Assembly: GCF_900113285.1 (NCBI RefSeq)
Contig: NZ_FOOT01000005.1
Coordinates: 248,001-312,000 of the forward strand
DNA: 64,000 nucleotides
DNA from: Pontibacter chinhatensis
GTDB lineage: Bacteria; Bacteroidota; Bacteroidia; Cytophagales; Hymenobacteraceae
Reading direction: 5' to 3'
In this document: in pieces, positions 42,861 through 51,393 of the stretch
How the letters are laid out: the number at the start of each line of letters is the position of its first letter
Numbering within the stretch: position 1 is the stretch's first letter
Notes under the pieces: model-generated
What the model was told of the DNA's origin: nothing
Seen by the model: the letters and a program-made list of their open reading frames with translations, nothing else
Databases searched by the model: none
Translations under genes and position numbers: made by a program

Positions 42861-43919
42861 TTACGACTTCAACTCCAACTGTGCCGGACCGCCTACCGGG
42901 TAGCCCACGCAGGTCAGCACCAGGCCCTGCTGCAGGTCGCGTTCGGTCAGCACCTCGTTGTACGACATCCATACCTTGCCTTCGGTGCAGCGGGCAGTGC
43001 AGTTACCGCACTTGCCGGCCTCGCAGCTGAAGGGCAGGTTTAAACCAGCCTTGCGTGCCGCCCGAAGTATGGTATCCGGGTATTCCACGGTCAGGTTATA
43101 CGCCTGGTCTTTGTAGTGAAGTATCACTTCATGCGGATCGGTGTCGGGCGGCATTTGTTTGACGGCCACCTTAGTTGTATCAAAGTTTTCGCGGCGGATG
43201 TTTTCGTGTGGTACGCCTTGCTGCGTGAGCGCCCAGTAGCACATGCGCATGTAGCCCAGCGGGCCGCAGGTGTAGAACAGTATCTGGTGCAGAGGCGCCA
43301 AGGCATACTGCCGCACCAGTTGTTGCAGCAAGTCCTTGTACAGCCTGGCCTGCGAAAGGTCGGGGGAGTTGCTGAACAGGAACCGCAGCTTGAAACGCTC
43401 CGGGAAAGCCGCTGCCAGTTGCTCCAGTTCCTCTTTATAGATGGCTTTTTGCGGATTGCTGTTGCTGTAAATAAGCGTTACGGCCACATCAGGCCAAGTA
43501 TAAAGTATGGTTTTGAGCAGCGATAACTCCGGGGTGATGCCGCTTCCGGCTGCCAGCAAAAACACCTGCCGATAGTCCTGCATGTTCTCCGGGAGGACGA
43601 AAAGCCCGGCGGCCCCGGCGGCATACAATGTATCGCCCACCTGCACATCGTCTACCAAGCGGCGCGAGAAGAACCCGTTGTCAATACGCCTCACACCGAT
43701 GCTAAGCGGCTCGTTAAGGGCAGGAGAGGAGGTGAAGGAGTAGGAGCGGCGTATGTCCTCATCTTTCTCCGTGTGCACCAGCGTGAGGTACTGCCCGGCT
43801 TTATATTCCAAGGGTTTGTCTGGTTCCAGGATAAAGGTTTTGAAATCAGGTCGTTCCTCCCGGATGCCGGTGACTGTAAGTGTGTAATGATCGGTGGGTA
43901 AAGTGTGATCAGCCTTCAT
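42861..43919 (-). CDS. Ferredoxin-type NAD(P)H oxidoreductase (FAD + 2Fe-2S)
   Basis: A 352-residue electron-transfer protein with the PaaE/class IA reductase layout. The FAD domain has RRSYSFTSSP (Arg-x-Tyr-Ser), the NAD(P) domain GSGITPELSLL and a terminal CGPLGYM, and a C-terminal plant-type ferredoxin domain carries CEAGKCGNCTARC, supplying the 2Fe-2S cysteines. It would pass electrons from NAD(P)H to a partner oxygenase or desaturase, but no oxygenase gene is adjacent, so the partner is unknown. It is divergent from the GH30 lipoprotein. Confidence 0.9.
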   Translation of the reverse strand: MKADHTLPTDHYTLTVTGIREERPDFKTFILEPDKPLEYKAGQYLTLVHTEKDEDIRRSYSFTSSPALNEPLSIGVRRIDNGFFSRRLVDDVQVGDTLYAAGAAGLFVLPENMQDYRQVFLLAAGSGITPELSLLKTILYTWPDVAVTLIYSNSNPQKAIYKEELEQLAAAFPERFKLRFLFSNSPDLSQARLYKDLLQQLVRQYALAPLHQILFYTCGPLGYMRMCYWALTQQGVPHENIRRENFDTTKVAVKQMPPDTDPHEVILHYKDQAYNLTVEYPDTILRAARKAGLNLPFSCEAGKCGNCTARCTEGKVWMSYNEVLTERDLQQGLVLTCVGYPVGGPAQLELKS

Positions 43920-43973
43920 GCAATTGCTTTCGCTAAAGTATAATTGTACGGTGTAGCCGTATAAAACGGCACC

Positions 43974-44006
43974 TTTGTTTCTAGTACAACAGCTATTCTA
44001 TATTTC
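43974..44006 (+). promoter_or_regulatory. Candidate promoter for the GH30 gene
   Basis: TTTG at 43974-43977, a 21-base spacer, then TATATTTC at 43999-44006, one mismatch from TAnnTTTG. It lies 79 bases before the ATG at 44085. Confidence 0.35.
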
Positions 44007-44084
44007 TGGTTATCTCTGGTGCCAAGTATATACTTTTTTTACTATTTTTATAGGATTTCTGTACCTCTAAACGCTCCAGCTGTC

Positions 44085-45530
44085 ATGCTCAACCTCAGTT
44101 TTACAAAGAAAATCCTGCACCGCACGCTCATGGTGTCGCTAATATTTACGGGGCTGGTCGCTTGCAAGAAGGAAAGTTCGGGAGATGAAGAACAGACAAC
44201 GGGGGCGGAGGTGGCGCTCTGGCTCACTACACCGGAACAGTCTTCGTTGTTCGAGCTACAGGATTCAAGCATCACATTCGGGACATCCTCAAACCAATTC
44301 CAGACAATTGAGGTGGATGACGCACAAACCTTCCAAAGTATGGACGGCTTTGGCTATACCCTGACCGGCGGCAGTGCGATGCTGCTGCACCAGATGGCCC
44401 CGCAGGAGCGGGCTGCTATACTTCAGGAGCTGTTCGGGACGGACGGAAACAACATTGGCGTGAGCTATCTGCGGGTAAGCATCGGCGCCTCGGACCTGGA
44501 CCCGGAAGTGTTCTCTTATAATGATCTGCCCGCCGGGCAGACAGACGAGATGATGGAGCATTTCGACCTTTCGCCAGACAAGAAATACCTCATTCCGGTG
44601 CTGAAGGAGATCCTGGCCATTAACCCGGACATCCTGATCATGGGCTCGCCCTGGTCGCCGCCCACCTGGATGAAAACCAACAACAGCTCCATCGGCGGCA
44701 GCCTGAAACCCGAATATTACGATGCCTATGCGCGGTATTTTGTAAAGTATATCGAGGGGATGACGGCAGAGGGAATCATCCTAGATGCTATCACCGTGCA
44801 GAACGAGCCCCTGCACCCGGGCAATAACCCCAGTCTGCTGATGCAGGCCCAGGATCAGGCTATCTTCATTAAGCAGAGTTTAGGCCCAGCTTTTAAAGCG
44901 GCTAACCTCAGCACCAAAATCGTCATCTATGACCACAACGCCGACCGCCCCGACTACCCGATTTCCATACTCGACGACCCGGAGGCGAAGCAGTACATCG
45001 ATGGCTCTGCCTTCCACCTGTACGGCGGCACTATTGATGCCCTCTCCAAAGTACACGAGGCGCACCCGGATAAGCACCTATACTTTACCGAGCAGTGGAT
45101 TGGGGCGCCGGGCAACTTTGCTGGCGATGTGCGCTGGCACCTGAAAAATCTCATTATCGGGGCACCGCGTAACTGGAGCAGAACCGTGCTGGAGTGGAAC
45201 CTGGCGGCAGACCCGCAGCAGAAACCGCACACGCCCGGCGGCTGTACCCAATGCCTCGGCGCCATCACGATTGATGGCAACACCATTACCCGCAATCCGG
45301 CTTACTACATCATCGCGCATGCTTCCAAGTTCGTCCGCCCGGGCTCGGTGCGCGTGCAAAGCAACGAGCTGAAGGAGTTGCCCAATGTGGCTTATAAAAC
45401 TCCGGATGGCAAAACAGTGCTGATTGTGCTGAACGACAGCGAGTACAGACAACGCTTTAACATCAGGCACCATGGCAAGGTGGTCGCGACTAAATTAAAT
45501 GCCGGGGCTGTGGGGACGTATGTGTGGTAG
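44085..45530 (+). CDS. GH30 family glycosidase lipoprotein
   Basis: A 481-residue exported retaining glycosidase of the GH30 (glucosylceramidase-like) family. The signal ends in lipobox GLVAC. The barrel contains FQSMDGFGYTLTGGSA near the start, SPWSPPTWMKTNNS, the acid/base VQNEPLHPGN (Glu241), and the nucleophile FTEQW (Glu336). The C-terminal beta-sandwich begins near residue 400. I start at ATG 44085, since the 22-residue in-frame extension upstream would spoil the signal peptide. Substrates in the family include beta-1,6-glucan, glucosylceramide and xylan. It is adjacent, but convergent, to a TonB-dependent receptor. Confidence 0.88.
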   Translation: MLNLSFTKKILHRTLMVSLIFTGLVACKKESSGDEEQTTGAEVALWLTTPEQSSLFELQDSSITFGTSSNQFQTIEVDDAQTFQSMDGFGYTLTGGSAMLLHQMAPQERAAILQELFGTDGNNIGVSYLRVSIGASDLDPEVFSYNDLPAGQTDEMMEHFDLSPDKKYLIPVLKEILAINPDILIMGSPWSPPTWMKTNNSSIGGSLKPEYYDAYARYFVKYIEGMTAEGIILDAITVQNEPLHPGNNPSLLMQAQDQAIFIKQSLGPAFKAANLSTKIVIYDHNADRPDYPISILDDPEAKQYIDGSAFHLYGGTIDALSKVHEAHPDKHLYFTEQWIGAPGNFAGDVRWHLKNLIIGAPRNWSRTVLEWNLAADPQQKPHTPGGCTQCLGAITIDGNTITRNPAYYIIAHASKFVRPGSVRVQSNELKELPNVAYKTPDGKTVLIVLNDSEYRQRFNIRHHGKVVATKLNAGAVGTYVW

Positions 45531-45570
45531 CGTATAAAGTAAGGGTTTTGAAGCCATACTTTATACTTCC

Positions 45571-46363
45571 CAGTCGCTGGCGCGGGTTTGCAACCCGTGC
45601 CTACCTATAATGTCGGATTTGCAATCCGACTGGCTCGCAGAGCCATACTTCTGTGCTCAGGCTATACTTTTTATACTTAGGCTATACTTTATACTTTCTC
45701 TGGCGCAAGCGTCCGCTTGTGCTATTTTATACTTGCCGGTTTATACTTTCATAGCTCCTGCTTCCCGCAACTGGAACTAAGCTATCCTTGCTAGCCCCTG
45801 TTCATCCTCCAGACTCACATAAGCTACTGTTTCATCTCTAGCTTTGGAGCTCTCAAGCCCGAGAGGGCTCGTTTTCCCGCTCGGCGCTGGGAGCTTTTCC
45901 TGCCCTCGTGCCTCGGGCTGCCTCGCCTCCAGCTCGGCACCGGAAAAACTCGCATAGGCGCCTCGCAGAAAAACTGGGAACAGGTTCGATAGCCCACTGC
46001 CTTTACGATGCTACAAGTATAACTGTCCCCTTGAGGGGACCATAGGGGTGTCATTAGTTACTGAGACAATAAAGGAAAATGAATGGAATTCACGCTTCCC
46101 CTTGCTGTCATCTCGGCCTTCGGGAGAGATCTGTTTAGAGTTCCCGATAGATCTCTCGCGCTGCTCGAGATGACAGTGTAAATGGCAAGTATAAATTGTC
46201 CCCTTGAGGACAAGTGAGAACGGGAGTTCGAAACTTGCGAGCGTAGCTCTCAGGGGTGGGTTTATACTTTGTGAGGATAACAACAACGAAGCTCATGCTT
46301 CAGCCAAAGTAATGACAGGCTCCCCTCCTTAGCCAAGGAGGGGTAGGGGTGGTTGGACCCGGT
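45571..46363. repeat. Composite intergenic repeat, copy 6 (A-B-E-D-E-C)
   Basis: The most complete copy, filling most of the 965-base gap 45531-46495 between convergent genes. A is at about 45573-45655 (gggtttgcaaccc, gtcggatttgcaatccgac, tggctcgcagagcca) with an extra unit aagcgtccgctt at about 45708-45719. B is about 45748-45998 with the variant hairpin agcccgagagggctcg at 45856-45871. D spans 46106-46173. E-type blocks (gtccccttgaggggac, gtccccttgaggac) are near 46024-46040 and 46198-46212. C is at about 46318-46362 (cctccttagccaaggagg then ggttggacccggt). Confidence 0.82.
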
Positions 46364-46444
46364 GTCGCAAAACTCTCATTTGAATCTGGCATTATACTTC
46401 ATAACAATTAGCTTAAAGTATAACCTGCCGAGCACCCACATGCA

Positions 46445-46474
46445 AAAGGCCTGCAGCAAGTGCTGCAGGCCTTT
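46445..46474 (-). terminator. Terminator after the TonB-dependent receptor
   Basis: AAAGGCCTGCAGC (46445-46457) pairs perfectly with GCTGCAGGCCTTT (46462-46474) around AAGT; on the minus strand TTTGCATG follows. It lies 22 bases beyond the stop. Confidence 0.85.
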
Positions 46475-46495
46475 CAACATTACACAAAACAGGTG

Positions 46496-48937
46496 TTAAT
46501 TACCCCCAGTTCGGTTGAGTTCTTCCAGGTTCACGTTGCGCTTCTTCGACTCAAACTCGGAGCCTTTGCTGAAGCGGTAGCGCAGGTTAATTCGGAAGGA
46601 ACGGTTGCCCCAGTATTGGTCGATGGCGTTCACGTTGCCGTTCAGCTCGGTGTCTACCTTCATCATGCGGCTCTTGAAGATGTCGGTCACGTTCATGCTC
46701 AGGGTCAGGCGGTCGTCGAGGAAGCTGCGTTTCAGGCCGACATCCACCCACCACTGCGGCTCCACTCTATAAAGGCCGTATACCGCGGCTCCCTGATAGT
46801 TGCCACCCAGCTCCAGGCGGATGTTTTTAGGAAGCAGGATGTTGTTGGTGGTCTGTGCGATGGCCGTCACCTGGTCGTTCACCACCATTTTACCGTTGTT
46901 GAAGTTAGTGAACTCCTGGTACATCACAATCACGTTGTTGCTGATATCCCAGTTGTTGGATACCTTGATAGGGGCTACCAGCGTAGCTCGGGCACTCTTC
47001 ATGTCGCGTACGTTCTGCTGCTGAAACACCGTGGTGTTATCCTCCGGGTTCTGGTTCGGAATCTCGGCGATGAAATTCTTGGTCTCGGCATAACCCAGGA
47101 TCAGGTTGTAGGTCTGCTTCAGGGTGTGCGTCATCTCGAAGGAGTTGGTGTACTGCGGCTTCAGCTGCGGGTTGCCTTGCGCCCAGGTATAAGGGTCTAG
47201 GTAGAAGATGAACGGGTTGAGCGCCTGGTAATGCGGTCTGTTAATGCGGCGGCTATACTTGTAACCAATCTGGTAGTTGTCGCTCAGCTTTTGCTGCAGA
47301 AACACGCTCGGAAACAGGTCCAGGTAGTCGCGGTCAATCTTTCCCTCTGCCTTGTCAAGCGACTCGCCTTTAGCATAGGTTTGCTCCGCACGCAGGCCCG
47401 CCTGCAGGGTCCATTTCTCGCCCAAGGTAGCGTTCAGGTTAGCGTAGGCGGCCAGGATGTTTTCCTTGTACACGAAGTGGTTGCTCCGATTCGGGTCCAG
47501 CGTTTTTCTGCCGTCGGTGGTCTCATAGAAGCGCAGCTCGTTATCCGATTTCACGTGGCTGGCCTTGGCACCCAGCTCCAGCTTCGTTTTTTTGTTCAGC
47601 GGTTTTGTAAAGTCTACCTTGGCAGAGTAGATGTCGTAGCCGGTTGGGTTTTCGCTCAGCAGAAGCTCCTGCTCTGTTGGCGTGTTGCTGTTGAGGAACT
47701 CTGTGCGGTTGATGAACTTAAAATTGTCGTCGCTGGTGATGTGCACATAGTCCAGGTCGGCGGAGAGGGTAGTGCCCACGGTATCGAGTTTGCCCAGGTA
47801 GTGCAGGTTAAAAGTACCGTTTCTGTACTCTCCATCCGCTTTGTTAGTAGCATCGATAAACAGATTTTCGCCCGTGTTCACATCGTTCAGGTAAGAGTCG
47901 GTCAGGAACCTGTTGTCGCTGTTGCTGCCGATGATGTTGGCCATTACCCCGATGCTGTGCCTGTCGTTGATGTCGTAGTCGGTGCCGATGCGCAGCGAAG
48001 GCTCAAAGCGCTCGTTCTCCTCGCGTCCGGTCTGGTCGAAGTTGCTGGTGCTACCGTCTTTGTTGAGGAAGATGCGGCGCATCTCCATGTCGCGGTAACG
48101 CTGGCGGTTGGCCAGATCCAGGCTGCCGAAGGAGTTCCATTTGCCGCTTTTGTGGCTAAGCTCGGCGCCGGAAGTATAAGTGCTCAGGTTGTTGTACTGG
48201 TAACCGGCGTACACGCTGCCGCTCATGCCCATTGCCACAGCTTTTTTCAGGTTGATGTTGATGACACCGGAGGCTCCCTCTGCCTCATACTTTGCCGAAG
48301 GGTTGGTGATGATCTCCAGGTCCTTGATGTTCTCGGCGGTCATGCCCTGCAGCAGCGTCTGCAGCTCTTTGCCAGACAGGTAGCTGCGCTTGCCGTTGAT
48401 CATGATCTGCACACCAGCCTTGCCGTTGAGCTGGATGTTGCCATCCTGGTCAATCCACACGCCCGGCGATTTGGAAAGTACCTCGTAGGCCGTGCTCCCG
48501 CTGGCCAGGGCGGTTCCCTCCACGCTCACCACCATCTTATCCGGCTCCGTGGTAACCGTGGGACGCATGGCCTGCACCTGTACTTCCTTTAGGGTTTTCA
48601 CATCGGGCTTTACCTGCAGCTTCCCGAAATCCTTCGAAAAACCAGGGCCTGTCACCTCAAAGGTTGGCGTCTGCAGCTCCACATAGCCAAGGCCGCTGAG
48701 TTTGAGCAGGTACGTGCCTTTGGCAGGCGTCATGATCTGGAAGTTACCGTCCATGTCGGCGATGGCGCCGGTAACCACTTTGGCACTGGCAGCCTCCAGC
48801 ACAGCCACATTCACAAAGCCAACAGGCTGCTCCTTGTCGTCAAGCACAGTGCCCGTGAGCATGCCCGCAGACTGTGCGAAAGTATGGCTGCTACAGAGGA
48901 AGAAGAGGAAAGCGAGGTAAACGTAAAATCTTTTCAT
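46496..48937 (-). CDS. TonB-dependent receptor (outer-membrane beta-barrel family)
   Basis: An 813-residue outer-membrane protein. Signal peptide about 1-21 (ending TFAQS), a CarboxypepD_reg-like domain (about 25-105: LTGTVLDDKEQPVGFVNVAV ... GNFQIMTPAKGTYLLKLSGLGY), a TonB plug (about 125-220: STAYEVLSKSPGVWID, IMINGKRSYLSG, NPSAKYEAEGASGVINI), and a beta-barrel to the C-terminus. The barrel lacks the SusC hallmarks and no SusD gene is adjacent, so this belongs to the OMP_b-brl_3 group of unknown ligand. I start at ATG 48937 (MKRFYVYLAFLFF); an upstream in-frame codon at 48979 adds 14 non-signal residues. A well-formed promoter lies at 48977-49007. Confidence 0.92.
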   Translation of the reverse strand: MKRFYVYLAFLFFLCSSHTFAQSAGMLTGTVLDDKEQPVGFVNVAVLEAASAKVVTGAIADMDGNFQIMTPAKGTYLLKLSGLGYVELQTPTFEVTGPGFSKDFGKLQVKPDVKTLKEVQVQAMRPTVTTEPDKMVVSVEGTALASGSTAYEVLSKSPGVWIDQDGNIQLNGKAGVQIMINGKRSYLSGKELQTLLQGMTAENIKDLEIITNPSAKYEAEGASGVININLKKAVAMGMSGSVYAGYQYNNLSTYTSGAELSHKSGKWNSFGSLDLANRQRYRDMEMRRIFLNKDGSTSNFDQTGREENERFEPSLRIGTDYDINDRHSIGVMANIIGSNSDNRFLTDSYLNDVNTGENLFIDATNKADGEYRNGTFNLHYLGKLDTVGTTLSADLDYVHITSDDNFKFINRTEFLNSNTPTEQELLLSENPTGYDIYSAKVDFTKPLNKKTKLELGAKASHVKSDNELRFYETTDGRKTLDPNRSNHFVYKENILAAYANLNATLGEKWTLQAGLRAEQTYAKGESLDKAEGKIDRDYLDLFPSVFLQQKLSDNYQIGYKYSRRINRPHYQALNPFIFYLDPYTWAQGNPQLKPQYTNSFEMTHTLKQTYNLILGYAETKNFIAEIPNQNPEDNTTVFQQQNVRDMKSARATLVAPIKVSNNWDISNNVIVMYQEFTNFNNGKMVVNDQVTAIAQTTNNILLPKNIRLELGGNYQGAAVYGLYRVEPQWWVDVGLKRSFLDDRLTLSMNVTDIFKSRMMKVDTELNGNVNAIDQYWGNRSFRINLRYRFSKGSEFESKKRNVNLEELNRTGGN

Positions 48938-48976
48938 GGTTTTATTTTGTGTAGTGTTGGTAATTGGAACGTGATG

Positions 48977-49007
48977 CAAACTTATACTATAGTACTTTGT
49001 ATAACAA
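48977..49007 (-). promoter_or_regulatory. Promoter of the TonB-dependent receptor
   Basis: On the minus strand TTG (49007-49005), a 20-base spacer, then TAAGTTTG (48984-48977), matching the Bacteroidota -33/-7 promoter. The -7 box is 39 bases before ATG 48937. This is the best-formed promoter I see in the window. Confidence 0.65.
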
Positions 49008-49280
49008 GGTACTGTTTAGTTTTAAAATATACTTTTAGACGAACACGTGATTTTTGTCTTCTAACACCGGCCGGACCCGGGCAGGGCGGCTGAACTTGTG
49101 CTAGTAATTTCCTCGCGAGGGATTTTGAGAAGAAAGATGCGGTCAAAAGTAGAATGGTTGCCTCAGGGGGAGAACTTTTTTATCGGGAAAGTATAATTAG
49201 TTAGGCCGGATGTATAACTACTTTGCCAGTTTGCTCCTGCTCAATCCGCTCTTAATCAGGATGGAAGGGGGACTGCAGTG

Positions 49281-49830
49281 CCGGATCCAACCACCCCTTG
49301 CCCCTCCTTGTCTAAGGCGGGGAGTCTGTCATTACTTTAGCTAAAGCATAAGTTTCATAGTCAAAGTATAACTCACCCCTAGCCCCTCCCAAGAGGGGAA
49401 TTATACTTATTTCTCTCTTTGTCATCTCGAGCAGGGCGAGAGATCTATCTGGAATTCTGTATAGATCTCTCCCAAAGGTCGAGATGACAGCAGGGGCAGC
49501 GGCTATCGAATGTTTCCCAGCCTTCGGGTTGAGCGCCTTGTAGATTTCTGGTGCCGCTTAGCGGCATTGCGACCGAGGAGCAGCTTCAGACACACCGCGC
49601 GATGCCCGAAGGCGAGGCCTCCCGGCCTGGGAGGGCAGAAAGTATGAGATGAAACGAGCCGCTTGTGGGAACTAGAGGATGAACGGCAGCTAGTAAGGAT
49701 GGCTTGTGTCTAGTTGCAGGAAGCGGTGGCTCAGGGAAGTATTACCAAAGTATAAGTATGGCTTTTCAAGCCAGTTGGGTTGCAAACCCAACACTATAGT
49801 AGGCACAAGTTGCAAACTCGCGCCAGCGGT
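49281..49830. repeat. Composite intergenic repeat, copy 7 (inverted: C-D-B-A)
   Basis: Lies in the 1138-base gap 48938-50075. Inverted C is at about 49282-49322 (ccggatccaacc ... cctccttgtctaagg). D spans 49420-49489 with perfect 11-base inverted ends. Inverted B is about 49498-49740 with cgaggcctcccggcct at 49613-49628 and the stem tgccgcttagcggca at about 49551-49565. Inverted A is at about 49757-49830 (tggcttttcaagcca, gttgggttgcaaacccaac, aagttgcaaactcgcgcca). Downstream, 49840-49970 holds an AAGTATA cluster. Confidence 0.82.
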
Positions 49831-50022
49831 GGGAAAGTATAGCCGAAGTATAAAATCCTACATTAACAAAGTATAAAGTATAGTCAAATATAAAATCCTG
49901 TTCATCCAATCATCCTGTAAATCCTGATTCAGACAAGTATAAAGTATAGTCATAAAGTAGGGCTTACAAAGAAGAGTAAGCGAACTAGCTAAATGCGCAA
50001 CTTTCAGAAATCAGCAAACAAA

Positions 50023-50054
50023 AAAGCAGAGAGCCCGAACGAGCCCTCTGCTTT
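50023..50054 (-). terminator. Terminator of the copper operon
   Basis: AAAGCAGAG (50023-50031) pairs with CTCTGCTTT (50046-50054), with further pairing of gggct/agccc inside, followed on the minus strand by TTTTGTTTGC. It lies 22 bases past the last gene of the operon. Confidence 0.85.
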
Positions 50055-50075
50055 CATTTGATTTATACTTTATAC

Positions 50076-50711
50076 TTAGTCCAACACTTCTTCGGTGCTG
50101 CCGCACTTCAGCATTTTGTCGCCGAAGTATGGGTTGCGGATTTCCTTGTTGGAGCTTAGCCAATAGCCGCCTTTGTCGTTCAGGGCCATTGGGCAGTGCT
50201 GGTAGTACAGGGTCTGGTGGTTGGCGTCAAACGCTTTGGCCATGGCAAACACCGCCTCAGACAGCTGCTCCAGGTTTTCGCGCTGGGCATCGATCGTGGC
50301 TGCGCCAGTGATGCTGGTAGCACTGCTCACCACTTCCTGCGTTTTCTCCTCAGCGTAGGTTTTTGCCTCCGGCTCCGCGATAGCGGCCACTGGCATCGCC
50401 TTGGCTACCGATAATACCTGGTTAGCCGCGGCTTTGGCTGCCTCGGCATCAGAGGCTACCAGAGCATCCGTCAGTTTCAGGTACTCATCCACCAGCTGTG
50501 ATACCTTCGTTTTAAAAGGTTCGGCCACAGAAGTATAGTCAGGTGTTTCTACCACCGTCTGGCCGGCAGCGTCTGCGCTGGTAGTGTCGCCGTGGTGCAT
50601 GCCTTCATGATGCTCCTGTCCGTGGGCTGCAGTTGCGTCGTCCTGGTTTTGGTTGGAGCAGGAGGTGAAAAAGAAAGCTGCCAGCGTAGCGGCTACAAGG
50701 GTTTTCTTCAT
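50076..50711 (-). CDS. DUF3347 lipoprotein (copper operon)
   Basis: A 211-residue lipoprotein: signal with lipobox FFTSC, then a His/Met-rich linker (HGQEHHEGMHHGD) and one DUF3347 domain. The domain ends CPMALNDKGGYWLSSNKEIRNPYFGDKMLKCG, with Cys and Met positions suited to Cu(I). The same domain, clearly paralogous, forms the C-terminus of the CusB-like adaptor (51394-53166). It is the last gene of the operon, 69 bases after the 50781-51242 gene. A periplasmic copper-binding or copper-handing role is inferred from context. Confidence 0.88.
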   Translation of the reverse strand: MKKTLVAATLAAFFFTSCSNQNQDDATAAHGQEHHEGMHHGDTTSADAAGQTVVETPDYTSVAEPFKTKVSQLVDEYLKLTDALVASDAEAAKAAANQVLSVAKAMPVAAIAEPEAKTYAEEKTQEVVSSATSITGAATIDAQRENLEQLSEAVFAMAKAFDANHQTLYYQHCPMALNDKGGYWLSSNKEIRNPYFGDKMLKCGSTEEVLD

Positions 50712-50780
50712 GATTCGTTCTTTGATGGTTACGAAAGTATAAAGTTAACAATGATTTCCTTAAAAGCAGGAAGCAGTTTG

Positions 50781-51242
50781 TTACTGCTTATACTTTTTGT
50801 AAGTATCCTCTGAGGCAAAGTATAGCACCTCGCCGCGGGTACCGCCCGGCTTCAAGGCAATAAAGGCCGCTGATTTATCTACTTCCTCGCCTGTTACGGG
50901 GTCTGTGGCAAAACGTACTTCGCGCTGGTTCTTGATGGTGTTCACGCACATCTCGCAGCAGCCGTAGTACATCTTACCCTCGAACGGCACCGGGAATTGT
51001 TCATTGCCCATAAAGGCGTTGTTCACCATACACACCAAATCCTTTGGTAAACCATCTGCCGTCATCAGGTCGGCAGGGGAGGCTGGCTGCTGTGGCTGCA
51101 TGCTGGCCATGTGGGCCTGGTGGTTAGCAGGCACTTCGCTTGCGGCTGCAGCCTGGGCCTGGGTATCTGATTTTTGCTCTGACGTGCAGGAGGCTAGCGT
51201 GACTGCAGCCAGGGCTGCCATATAAAAAAAGTTCTTTCTCAT
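50781..51242 (-). CDS. Cys-rich lipoprotein of the copper operon
   Basis: A 153-residue lipoprotein (lipobox TLASC) with a Met/Gln-rich linker and a folded part that begins DLVCMVNNAFM and continues MYYGCCEMCVNTI, giving four cysteines in a YHS/TRASH-like arrangement that could bind a soft metal. The C-terminal part (FATDPVTGEEVDKSAAFI ... YFASEDTYKKY) resembles YHS-type tails. I start at ATG 51242 (MRKNFFYMAALAAV); the longer frame upstream has no signal. It begins eight bases after the small membrane gene. Probably a periplasmic metal-binding accessory; I do not know a family name. Confidence 0.82.
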   Translation of the reverse strand: MRKNFFYMAALAAVTLASCTSEQKSDTQAQAAAASEVPANHQAHMASMQPQQPASPADLMTADGLPKDLVCMVNNAFMGNEQFPVPFEGKMYYGCCEMCVNTIKNQREVRFATDPVTGEEVDKSAAFIALKPGGTRGEVLYFASEDTYKKYKQ

Positions 51243-51250
51243 GGTATATG

Positions 51251-51382
51251 TTAAGTAGTAGTGATCTGTTCGAAAAGGACGAAGCCCAGCGCCAGCGCGA
51301 TAGCCAGGTAGAGAAGCCACTTCAGCCACGGCTTCTTACGGGTGTCAGGTTGTTCGTCTCCGGTTCTGCAACACTCTTTCAT
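51251..51382 (-). CDS. Small single-helix membrane protein in the copper operon
   Basis: A 43-residue protein. Its N-terminus (MKECCRTGDEQ) carries a Cys-Cys pair, followed by a charged segment and one hydrophobic helix (WLKWLLYLAIALALGFVLFEQI). It starts at ATG 51382, 11 bases after the adaptor gene's stop, and ends eight bases before the next start. The tight spacing on both sides is the main evidence that it is a real gene. It may be an accessory subunit or a metal-sensing peptide; no family is recognised. Confidence 0.65.
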   Translation of the reverse strand: MKECCRTGDEQPDTRKKPWLKWLLYLAIALALGFVLFEQITTT

Positions 51383-51393
51383 GCGTAATAGGT